A stretch of 15,291 bases of DNA from positions 4,850 to 20,140 of the forward strand of contig JAJYWW010000071.1 in the NCBI GenBank assembly GCA_021791295.1, in the 5' to 3' direction. Below are positions 1 to 6,178 of the stretch, piece after piece. The stretch comes from a bacterium. Its GTDB lineage: Bacteria > SZUA-79 > Acidulodesulfobacterales > Acidulodesulfobacteraceae. Positions within the stretch are counted from its first letter, which is position 1. The number at the start of each line of letters is the position of its first letter. The position numbers and the translations under genes were made by a program. A model generated the notes under the pieces. The model had not been told where the DNA came from. It saw nothing but the letters and a program-made list of their open reading frames with translations, and did not search any database.

Positions 1-638
1 ACAATAGACCAGTCCAAAAGCGTAAAAGGATGTGCGCCTCCCCACCAGCCGGGGGTATTTGTAGGAAATCTGTTGTGCGCCGTCCACATATAACCTTCTA
101 TTTCTTCCAGCCTGTAAAAATCTGCTACGTCTTCGGGATAACCTACGCCTTTAAATGCTCCCATATTTTTTCCGCTTGAAAACACGTAAGCGCCGTCGTA
201 ATTTTGATTAATGAGCATAACGCTGTTTACCACGAAATCATCGTCTTCCAAGTCGTGAAACAGCTTATCCTGTCTGTCGGATTTAGGTTTTATAAAATAA
301 CGGTGAAGATATGGATGATCGTAAATTTTAGCGGTCTTAAAAGTAGGAATAGGCTCCTCTTTTTCTACGATGAAATTATTTCTTAGATACTCTTCAACGT
401 CTGTCTTGGCGGAAAGATTATCGTACATTATATGAAAAGCATAAAGATCTGCATAATCAGGATAATTGCCGTAAACTGCAAAACCGCCGCCTAAACCGTT
501 CCCCCTGTCATGTTCCACCGAAATAGCTTTTTTAATATCGCTTCCGTTGGTTTTAACCTTTTTGGCATTTATAATACCGCATAAACCGCAGCCGGATATA
601 TCTCTTTCCGTATTAAATTTATTTTTTATTTTTAACAC
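1..638 (-). CDS. Class II glutamine amidotransferase domain protein, glutamate-synthase type (partial; 3' end beyond left edge)
   Basis: Reading the minus strand from a GTG at 638-636 gives an uninterrupted 212-codon frame that runs off the left edge. The N-terminus DISGCGLCGIINAKK places a Cys at residue 17, preceded by a short propeptide-like stretch. This is the expected site of the catalytic nucleophile of an Ntn-type glutaminase. EHDRGNGLGGGFAVYGNYP follows, and the block around residues 185-205 (WTAHNRFPTNTPGWWGGAHP) is typical of the stand-alone amidotransferase subunit of archaeal-type glutamate synthase. It should release ammonia from glutamine for a separate synthase subunit, probably encoded beyond the left edge. 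GTG is chosen because it has an AGAGG ribosome site seven bases upstream and no ATG lies before it in frame. The second Cys at residue 20 (CGLC) is unusual from memory of the family. Family assignment is strong; the exact partner is not visible. Confidence 0.85.
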   Translation of the reverse strand, partial: MLKIKNKFNTERDISGCGLCGIINAKKVKTNGSDIKKAISVEHDRGNGLGGGFAVYGNYPDYADLYAFHIMYDNLSAKTDVEEYLRNNFIVEKEEPIPTFKTAKIYDHPYLHRYFIKPKSDRQDKLFHDLEDDDFVVNSVMLINQNYDGAYVFSSGKNMGAFKGVGYPEDVADFYRLEEIEGYMWTAHNRFPTNTPGWWGGAHPFTLLDWSI

Positions 639-645
639 TTTAGTA

Positions 646-650
646 CCTCT
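646..650 (-). promoter_or_regulatory. Ribosome binding site for the GTG-started amidotransferase
   Basis: On the minus strand AGAGG lies seven bases before the GTG at 638. This supports GTG as the start. Most neighbouring genes have weak or no Shine-Dalgarno sites, so this one is comparatively informative. Confidence 0.5.
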
Positions 651-689
651 GCTTTTCGTAAATTTATTTATAAAGCATACTTATAATTA

Positions 690-718
690 AATATAACATA
701 TATACGTTTTTTTAACAA
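690..718 (-). promoter_or_regulatory. Candidate sigma70 promoter for the amidotransferase gene
   Basis: On the minus strand TTGTTA (718-713) is followed after exactly 17 bases by TATATT (695-690). This would start transcription near 683 and leave a leader of about 45 bases before the GTG. The region is very AT-rich, so chance matches are easy; the spacing is the main support. Confidence 0.35.
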
Positions 719-723
719 TAAAT

Positions 724-2049
724 CTATAAAATATTTTCGTCTAATATTCTTTTAAATTCATTATCTAAAATCTTTTTGGCGGGAGGAAGCCCCAGCTTTT
801 TGCGCATTCCTTCCTGCGGATCGCCGAGCCTTAAAGTTTTGAAGAAAAGCTCTCCGGCTTTTTTTACTTTCTGCGGACCGACGTCATTTTTTAGCGCAAG
901 ATTTTTTAAAGTCGTAAGAACTTTCTCCCAACTGTAATTTTGAGGGCATAATTCGACGCATGTATGACATTCGAGACATTCCCATACTATTTTTGAAGAC
1001 ATAGCTCTTTCGGTATCGTTTTCTAAAATCATTTTTATTACTAAAGGCGGATTATAAGATTCAAATGATAAGCTCATCGGGCAGTCGTTTTTACATGCGC
1101 TGCAGTTGTAGCATCTGACTAACGAATCTTTGTCGAAAATAGTAGTATAATCGGTTACGGCTTTTATCTTTTTAAATTTTTCAAGAAATTTTCCGGCTTT
1201 TATTTTATGCTGAGAAATTAGTTCTTCCGCTTCTTCTATGCCAAAAGCCATACACATAAGCTCCTCTAAAGTTATAACCGGAATTTGACGCTTTACGCCT
1301 TCTTTCAAAAGCATATACTGGTTCGTGTCGAACTGCGTAAAACACGACGGACAGACGGTAGTGATTATGTCGGCTCCGCTTTCATTAACGGCATCAAGTT
1401 TTATTCTTGCCATAACGAGAGATTTATCGTGTTCATCCACCCTGTCTAAAGCCTGCCCGCAGCACATCATTTTGTTCTTATACTGAACCACGTTAGCTCC
1501 GAGAGCTTTTAAAATATTGTCGTATTTACGGGGCTCAAAAGGAGAATCGAAATTTATGGAATGCGACGGTCTTACTAAATGGCATCCGTAGTGTATTGCT
1601 ATATTTAAGCCTTTTAGAGGATACTTAACGTTTGCCCTTATTTTATCCAGCCCCACTTCGTCGTGAAGATGTTCAATGAAATGGTAAACGGACGTTTCTC
1701 CGGAAAAATTAAGGCCTATTTTTTCAAGAGTTTCGTTAATTTTTTTCTGATACGGAAGGTCGGATGCAACTTTATTCCTAATCTGTTTAAGATTGGAATA
1801 ACATCCGGTGCATACGGAAATTATATCTGCATTCTGCTTTTCCGCAAGCGCTATATTTCTGATACCGGTTAAATCAAAAAGACTTTCGTCTATATTTTTA
1901 ATTAAAGATTTTTCCGGACAGCACGTGAAAGAATCTATATCTTTATGTTTTATATTCAGCCTGTCCAAGACTAATCTCGTAGCTTTTTCCATAAACGGAA
2001 ACTTAGCCTGTATAGTGCATCCCCAAAAAAAAGTATATTCTCTATTCAT
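724..2049 (-). CDS. HdrB-HdrC fusion: heterodisulfide-reductase-like iron-sulfur protein
   Basis: The 441-residue protein has two CCG (cysteine-rich) domains followed by a ferredoxin-like domain. The first CCG domain is C11-x31-C43C44-x35-C80-x2-C83 and the second is C156-x39-C196C197-x35-C233-x2-C236. Both fit the HdrB consensus that binds the noncubane [4Fe-4S] clusters of heterodisulfide reductase. Residues 313-323 and 358-368 are two classic C-x2-C-x2-C-x3-C-P motifs, as in HdrC. The expected role is cytoplasmic electron transfer to or from a disulfide or similar acceptor, usually with an HdrA flavoprotein, which is not in this window. There is no membrane segment. The B-then-C order is opposite to HdrD. 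Its physiological substrate cannot be read from the sequence. ATG at 2049 lacks a clear ribosome site but sits directly before the first CCG domain. Confidence 0.9.
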   Translation of the reverse strand: MNREYTFFWGCTIQAKFPFMEKATRLVLDRLNIKHKDIDSFTCCPEKSLIKNIDESLFDLTGIRNIALAEKQNADIISVCTGCYSNLKQIRNKVASDLPYQKKINETLEKIGLNFSGETSVYHFIEHLHDEVGLDKIRANVKYPLKGLNIAIHYGCHLVRPSHSINFDSPFEPRKYDNILKALGANVVQYKNKMMCCGQALDRVDEHDKSLVMARIKLDAVNESGADIITTVCPSCFTQFDTNQYMLLKEGVKRQIPVITLEELMCMAFGIEEAEELISQHKIKAGKFLEKFKKIKAVTDYTTIFDKDSLVRCYNCSACKNDCPMSLSFESYNPPLVIKMILENDTERAMSSKIVWECLECHTCVELCPQNYSWEKVLTTLKNLALKNDVGPQKVKKAGELFFKTLRLGDPQEGMRKKLGLPPAKKILDNEFKRILDENIL

Positions 2050-2206
2050 ATTTATTTTTTATTGTTATATAATTAATATAATATTGCTATTTATGTATAT
2101 TCTATTTAAGTTATTAAAAAAATAAACCGAGCATAAAATATGCATTATAAATAGTATAAAATATATTAAAAAAAAATTCAATTTTAAAATTATTTTTTAA
2201 AAAATT
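2050..2206. other. AT-rich divergent intergenic region
   Basis: These 157 bases separate the divergent HdrB-HdrC fusion gene and the PAS/GGDEF gene and must hold both promoters. The stretch is almost pure A and T with many possible -10 boxes and no convincing -35 partner on either strand. I see no hairpin with a T-run and no RNA gene. Confidence 0.5.
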
Positions 2207-3130
2207 ATGGACATTTTTAATCAAGTCCAGTTGTTTGGATCGGCATCGGATTCGTCGTCGGACGTAAATTATGAAAAATCTTTTGCTTCGGCAAATATGC
2301 CTATTGCTATAAAAGGGGTTAAAGACGAAATAATTTACATGAACGAACAGGCTAAAATTCTTTCTAATCACTCCGGCGGTTCGATATTTATTTCTTACGA
2401 CGAAAAATTGCCCGACGATATAATAAGAATAAATGAATTAACCGGTTTAAACATCAATAAAAAAGTTGACTTAAAAACGCCTTCAGGCAGAATCGACCAA
2501 AAATTTTTCCGCATAGACGGTATAACGCTTTTAAATAAATTTGGACTCTTCTCCGGAACTCTGTTTATATTTAACGAGTTTACGGCAGCCGTAAAACACT
2601 TTTTTAATTCAAACGCAAAACAGGGAATCAATAATTGCGTTTTTGACGAAATTACAGGCTTAATGCTAAAAAGCCAATTTAAAGAATTTTTTTCAAGAGA
2701 GACCGAAAGAGCGGAAAGATATCGTATTCCTCTGTCGGCAGCCATATTTTATTTTGAAAATTTAGTATTTTTCGGACAATCTTTCGGAAACGAAAAGCTT
2801 AATCAAGTGTTAAAATATATAGGTATTTATTTTAAGCAAAAATTAAGAAAAACAGACATAATTTTTAGGATGGATTTTAATGATTTTATTGGAATTCTGC
2901 CTCATACCAATTATGAAAACGCCGATAAAAAATTTAAAAAAATTAAAGAGGAATTTAATATGCTTTTAAAATTTCCTGAAAACGTAAGACCTAAATTTAT
3001 ATACGGTATTTCCGAATTGAATTTAAAAAAACATTATAAGAATTACGAGCTGATTATTGAAGAGGCAAAATTAGATATGTCGCAGAGAAACAGTTTATCC
3101 GTTAAGCAGGATACCGGATACACTTTTTAA
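2207..3130 (+). CDS. PAS-like protein with a degenerate GGDEF domain
   Basis: The 307-residue protein has a PAS-like N-terminal half (about residues 25-125, with MPIAIKGVKDEIIYMNEQAKIL). A GGDEF-family domain begins at DEITGL (147-152), matching the DxLTGL entry motif of diguanylate cyclases. The signature loop that should read GGDEF before the FLVLLP-like strand reads DFNDF (223-227) in RMDFNDFIGILP. The upstream strand that normally carries the metal-binding Asp reads FYFENL (181-186), and the ND and GD positions also differ. The domain keeps the fold pattern but not the catalytic residues, so it probably does not make cyclic di-GMP and may act as a receptor or scaffold. No transmembrane segment or signal peptide is seen. 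There is no clear ribosome site. The 3' end overlaps pgsA, on the opposite strand, by 36 bp. Confidence 0.75.
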   Translation: MDIFNQVQLFGSASDSSSDVNYEKSFASANMPIAIKGVKDEIIYMNEQAKILSNHSGGSIFISYDEKLPDDIIRINELTGLNINKKVDLKTPSGRIDQKFFRIDGITLLNKFGLFSGTLFIFNEFTAAVKHFFNSNAKQGINNCVFDEITGLMLKSQFKEFFSRETERAERYRIPLSAAIFYFENLVFFGQSFGNEKLNQVLKYIGIYFKQKLRKTDIIFRMDFNDFIGILPHTNYENADKKFKKIKEEFNMLLKFPENVRPKFIYGISELNLKKHYKNYELIIEEAKLDMSQRNSLSVKQDTGYTF

Positions 3131-3655
3131 ATATTTATAGGAAGAAATCAAGGAAAACAGTATGCTGATAAAAATAAGTATTAATCCTATATCTCCAAAA
3201 TTTAAATAAAAATGCTTGTAATATATGAGAAGACAAAGTATTCCAAACATTTGAAATGCGGTTTTCCACTTTCCTTCTCTGCCGGCCGGTATTACAACGC
3301 CTTTTTCGCTTGCTATAGCCCTTAATCCCGTAACGAATATTTCTCTGAAAATTATTACGGCGACGACCCAGGCAGGAATTCTTTGCATCGGTATAAGCAT
3401 AATCAATATAGTAACGACGAGCAGTTTATCGGCTATCGGATCTAAAAAAATCCCCAAATTCGTTACAATATTTTTCTTCCTTGCAATGTAACCGTCGATA
3501 AAATCCGTTGCAATAGCGGCAGCAAAAAAAAATGCAGCGGCTATTCCGTAAATTTCTTTATTAAAAAAGAGCAGAAAAAATATTACCGGTATTATTAATA
3601 TTCTTGAAAAGGTAAGTATATTTGGAATGTTATATATCTGCTTATTGGGTTTCAT
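3095..3655 (-). CDS. pgsA: CDP-diacylglycerol-glycerol-3-phosphate 3-phosphatidyltransferase
   Basis: PgsA transfers a phosphatidyl group from CDP-diacylglycerol to glycerol 3-phosphate in the inner membrane, the committed step to phosphatidylglycerol. The 186-residue protein has hydrophobic helices throughout. It carries the complete CDP-alcohol phosphotransferase motif: D51-x2-D54-G55-x2-A58-R59-x8-G68-x3-D72-x3-D76. The N-terminal NIPNILTFSRILIIPVIF (9-26) is typical of bacterial PgsA, and length is normal for the family. It lies 23 bp downstream of the lytic transglycosylase gene and is likely cotranscribed with it and cbiC. Its last 36 bp overlap the end of the oppositely oriented PAS/GGDEF gene. 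A related family member such as phosphatidylserine synthase is less likely given the N-terminus. Confidence 0.93.
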   Translation of the reverse strand: MKPNKQIYNIPNILTFSRILIIPVIFFLLFFNKEIYGIAAAFFFAAAIATDFIDGYIARKKNIVTNLGIFLDPIADKLLVVTILIMLIPMQRIPAWVVAVIIFREIFVTGLRAIASEKGVVIPAGREGKWKTAFQMFGILCLLIYYKHFYLNFGDIGLILIFISILFSLISSYKYLKSVSGILLNG

Positions 3656-3678
3656 TTTTTTATTTTTGCTATTAAAAT

Positions 3679-4278
3679 TTATCGGCCGTCGTAATAATTC
3701 AATACCTCTTTTACATAATTTTGCGTTTCGTCGTACGGAGGTACTCCTCCGTATTTATTTACGGCTCTGCTTCCCGCATTATATGCCGCAAGAGCCAGAT
3801 GTAAATTTCCGTTATATTTTACTATCAGTCTTTTTAAATATTCAGTGCCGCCGTAAATATTTTGAGACGGATTAAACGGATCCGACACATTGAGCATTTT
3901 TTGCGTTTGAGGCATAAGCTGCATTAGTCCTTCAGCCCCCTTATCCGAAACGGCACTGCTGTCATATCCGGATTCGACTTTTATAACCGCTTCTATAAGT
4001 TTTGGGCTTACATGGTATTTCTTTGAAGCCTTCAAAATAATTTGCTTATATAAATTACTGCCGTAGCCGTTAAATTTAGCGTTATTGTAATTATTAGTGC
4101 GCATATAAAGACTATACCCGTTAGAAACCGGAACGTTGGAAAAATGTACCGTACCGTTTTTACCTACGCGCATATATATATCGGCTGAAGCATTGCGCGG
4201 ATAAATTTCTGCCGCAAATGTTATAAAAAAAAATGCGGCGAGAAAAAATAAATAATTAAAATAATAATAATTTCTCAT
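3679..4278 (-). CDS. Secreted lytic transglycosylase, SLT domain, with DUF4124-like N-terminus
   Basis: The 199-residue protein starts with a hydrophobic signal segment (about residues 8-23) ending near AAEIYPRNASA, so it should be exported to the periplasm. Residues 33-51 (DIYMRVGKNGTVHFSNVPV) resemble the small DUF4124 domain often found in front of these enzymes. The SLT domain spans about 80-195. It has the catalytic Glu at 102 in VESGYD, GLMQLMP at 117-123, AAYNAG at 164-169 and ETQNYVKEVL near the end. It should cleave peptidoglycan strands to 1,6-anhydromuropeptides. The start lies 9 bp after the cbiC stop with GAAGA in between, suggesting translational coupling. No lipobox Cys is seen, so it is probably soluble rather than a lipoprotein. 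Confidence 0.9.
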   Translation of the reverse strand: MRNYYYFNYLFFLAAFFFITFAAEIYPRNASADIYMRVGKNGTVHFSNVPVSNGYSLYMRTNNYNNAKFNGYGSNLYKQIILKASKKYHVSPKLIEAVIKVESGYDSSAVSDKGAEGLMQLMPQTQKMLNVSDPFNPSQNIYGGTEYLKRLIVKYNGNLHLALAAYNAGSRAVNKYGGVPPYDETQNYVKEVLNYYDGR

Positions 4279-4287
4279 AAAAATTCT

Positions 4288-4956
4288 TCATCTGCTCTCA
4301 TACAATAAAGCATTCATAGCGGCAGCGGCAGGAGAACTCCCGCCAAGATTTCCGAAATTTCCTATAGAATTAAACATATCGTTTTCATATAATAAAGTTT
4401 TAGATTCAGAAGCGCCTACAAACCCTACCGGCATGCCTATAATCAAAGAAGGAAAATAGTTTAAAGTTTCTTTTAATCTGCCGCAATATTCGATAACGGC
4501 AAGCAATGCGGTAGGCGCATTGCCTATAACTATAATATCCGGTAAAATTTCGCCTATTGCATGCCTTATTGCAACTGCCGATTTTGTCTGCCCTGCAGGT
4601 TCGGGCAGGCTTTTATGATTTACAAAACAATTAACGTCGAGAACCGCTTTTTTGTTTACGTTTTTGCTTATTCCCGCTTTCGTCATTTCGGAATCGCAAA
4701 CTATTTTTAACGTTTCATTTTTGGCAATTTTATCTTTGATAAGTTCTATTGTTTTTTCCGCCGGTTTATTTTTAAAAAAAACCGTGTCGGCATAGCTTAT
4801 GTCGCTAGTAGCATGTATAACTCTTTTTATTATCTGCCGCTCTAAAGATGAATATTTATCAAGAAAATTAATATTGTCTTCAAGCAAAGATTCTACTATC
4901 TTAATACTCTTTTCGTAAATACTTTCTCCTGCGTTTATAACGGCGCTTTGATTCAT
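4288..4956 (-). CDS. cbiC: Precorrin-8X / cobalt-precorrin-8 methylmutase
   Basis: CbiC/CobH moves a methyl group from C-11 to C-12 of the corrin precursor to give (cobalt-)hydrogenobyrinate during cobalamin synthesis. The 222-residue length is right for the family. Diagnostic blocks are RVIHATSD, with the catalytic His expected at 48; CDSEMTKAGI (87-96); IGNAPTALL (144-152); MPVGFVGASESK (175-186); and a Gly/Ser-rich stretch near 201-213. It is the first gene of a probable cbiC-transglycosylase-pgsA group and has no other corrin gene beside it here. The rest of the pathway must be elsewhere, or the gene is a remnant. I see no B12-box or cobalamin riboswitch upstream. Whether the substrate carries cobalt cannot be told from the sequence. 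Confidence 0.9.
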   Translation of the reverse strand: MNQSAVINAGESIYEKSIKIVESLLEDNINFLDKYSSLERQIIKRVIHATSDISYADTVFFKNKPAEKTIELIKDKIAKNETLKIVCDSEMTKAGISKNVNKKAVLDVNCFVNHKSLPEPAGQTKSAVAIRHAIGEILPDIIVIGNAPTALLAVIEYCGRLKETLNYFPSLIIGMPVGFVGASESKTLLYENDMFNSIGNFGNLGGSSPAAAAMNALLYESR

Positions 4957-5054
4957 GTTTTGTATGTTTTAGTTTAATGATATAATATATATTTATAAAA
5001 TTAATATTAGAATGTTATTATAATTTTATCTTATTATTTAAAATTTATCATATT

Positions 5055-5070
5055 TTGTCTATAAAGACAA
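5055..5070. repeat. Short inverted repeat in the cbiC-rlmN divergent region
   Basis: TTGTCT (5055-5060) and AGACAA (5065-5070) are perfect 6-bp arms around ATAA. On the minus strand the same bases form a -35-like TTGTCT followed 17 bases later by TAAATT. The repeat could therefore overlap the cbiC promoter and act as an operator. It is short, so chance is possible. Confidence 0.3.
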
Positions 5071-5082
5071 GCATAATAAGAT

Positions 5083-5111
5083 ACGGTGCAGGAATTCAAT
5101 TCCTGCACCGT
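5083..5111 (+). repeat. Near-palindromic hairpin element, copy 1 (upstream of rlmN)
   Basis: ACGGTGCAGGAATT (5083-5096) and its exact reverse complement (5098-5111) are separated by one base (C at 5097). The element ends 20 bases before the rlmN ATG. A -10-like CATAAT lies at 5072-5077, so a transcript could begin with this hairpin. There is no T-run after it, which argues against a terminator. Related copies lie at 7433-7461 and about 12526-12554; the similarity extends into the flanks (GTCAYAA downstream in gene sense). Confidence 0.8.
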
Positions 5112-5131
5112 CACAAAACGGAAGAAAAAGA

Positions 5132-6178
5132 ATGAAAAATATACTGAATTTATCCAAAAAAGAATTAGAAGAATACTGCGCTGCAAACGGATTCAAAAAA
5201 TACGGCGCAGAACAGATTATGAGATGGATTTATCAAAACAGAATTTTTGATTTTTCAGTAATGTCCGATGTTTCTAAAGATTTAAGAGGAAAGCTCGATA
5301 AAGATTTTTACGTTAAACTTTCAAAGATAATAGACATTAAATACGAAAACGACGGAAATGGATATTCTAAAAAATATCTTATTAAATTTGAAAACGGAGA
5401 TATCGCAGAATCAGTATCTATAGCGCATAAAAACAGGAGAACGTTATGCGTTTCGTCCCAGATGGGATGCAGGATGGGATGCGTTTATTGCGAAACCGCA
5501 GGAATAGGTTTTTCAAGAAATTTGACGTCAGGCGAAATAATTTCTCAATTATTGACAATTGAAAACTATGAAAACGATAAAATTACAAATATAGTTTTTA
5601 TGGGCATGGGCGAACCGTTAGATAATATAGCTGAAGTCGAAAAATCTTTAGAAATACTGTCGAACGACAAGTTTATCGGAATAGCTAAAAGAAAAATAAC
5701 CGTTTCAACTTGCGGATTGATAAACGTTCTGGAAGGGTTTGATATAAACGACTACAAATATAAGCTTGCAATATCCCTTAACGCCGCAGATAATGAAACC
5801 AGAAGCATGTTAATGCCCGTCAATAAAAAATTCCCTATAGAAAAAATAGCGGAGTTGATAAATTTAAAAAAACCTTCGCTTCATAATAAAATAACCTTGG
5901 AATATGTGCTTATAAAAGGTTTAAACGACCGAATCGAAGATGCAAAAAGGATTATAAAATTGTTTTCCCCCTCAAAAGTAAAAATAAATTTGATTCCTTT
6001 AAATAAAGCCGAAAATTCGGTTTATCTAAAACATTTTGAAAGACCGGACGATTTCACGATAGATAAATTTAAAACAAAATTATCGAATGCAGGTTTTACC
6101 GTAACGATTAGATTTTCCAAGGGCGGCTCTATTAACGGCGGATGCGGACAGTTAAAGGCTCAAACGCTGAAATATTAA
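5132..6178 (+). CDS. rlmN: Dual-specificity 23S rRNA/tRNA adenine C2-methyltransferase (radical SAM)
   Basis: RlmN methylates C2 of A2503 in 23S rRNA and of A37 in some tRNAs, using two SAM molecules and a methyl-cysteine intermediate. The 348-residue length is typical. The radical SAM cluster motif is C113-x3-C117-x2-C120, followed by the family block SRNLTSGEI. Further diagnostic blocks are FMGMGEPLDN, STCGL, AISLNAADNETRSMLMPVNK and EYVLIKGLND. The C-terminal RFSKGGSINGGCGQL supplies the methyl-carrying Cys at 338. The start has a usable GGAAG site at 5120-5124 and lies 20 bases after a strong hairpin. The 3' end overlaps the oppositely oriented RACo-like gene by 27 bp. It is divergently transcribed from cbiC. 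No oddity in catalytic residues. Confidence 0.96.
   Translation: MKNILNLSKKELEEYCAANGFKKYGAEQIMRWIYQNRIFDFSVMSDVSKDLRGKLDKDFYVKLSKIIDIKYENDGNGYSKKYLIKFENGDIAESVSIAHKNRRTLCVSSQMGCRMGCVYCETAGIGFSRNLTSGEIISQLLTIENYENDKITNIVFMGMGEPLDNIAEVEKSLEILSNDKFIGIAKRKITVSTCGLINVLEGFDINDYKYKLAISLNAADNETRSMLMPVNKKFPIEKIAELINLKKPSLHNKITLEYVLIKGLNDRIEDAKRIIKLFSPSKVKINLIPLNKAENSVYLKHFERPDDFTIDKFKTKLSNAGFTVTIRFSKGGSINGGCGQLKAQTLKY

Noticed and set aside
204..386. 60-codon plus-strand frame
   Set aside because: It lies wholly inside the amidotransferase coding region on the other strand and resembles no known protein.
1663..2125. Two plus-strand frames of 69 and 105 codons
   Set aside because: Both are antisense to the HdrB-HdrC fusion gene; their composition is that of the complement of a real gene.
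4957..5131. Possible cobalamin riboswitch upstream of cbiC
   Set aside because: No B12-box-like sequence or multi-stem structure is seen; the region holds only two simple inverted repeats.
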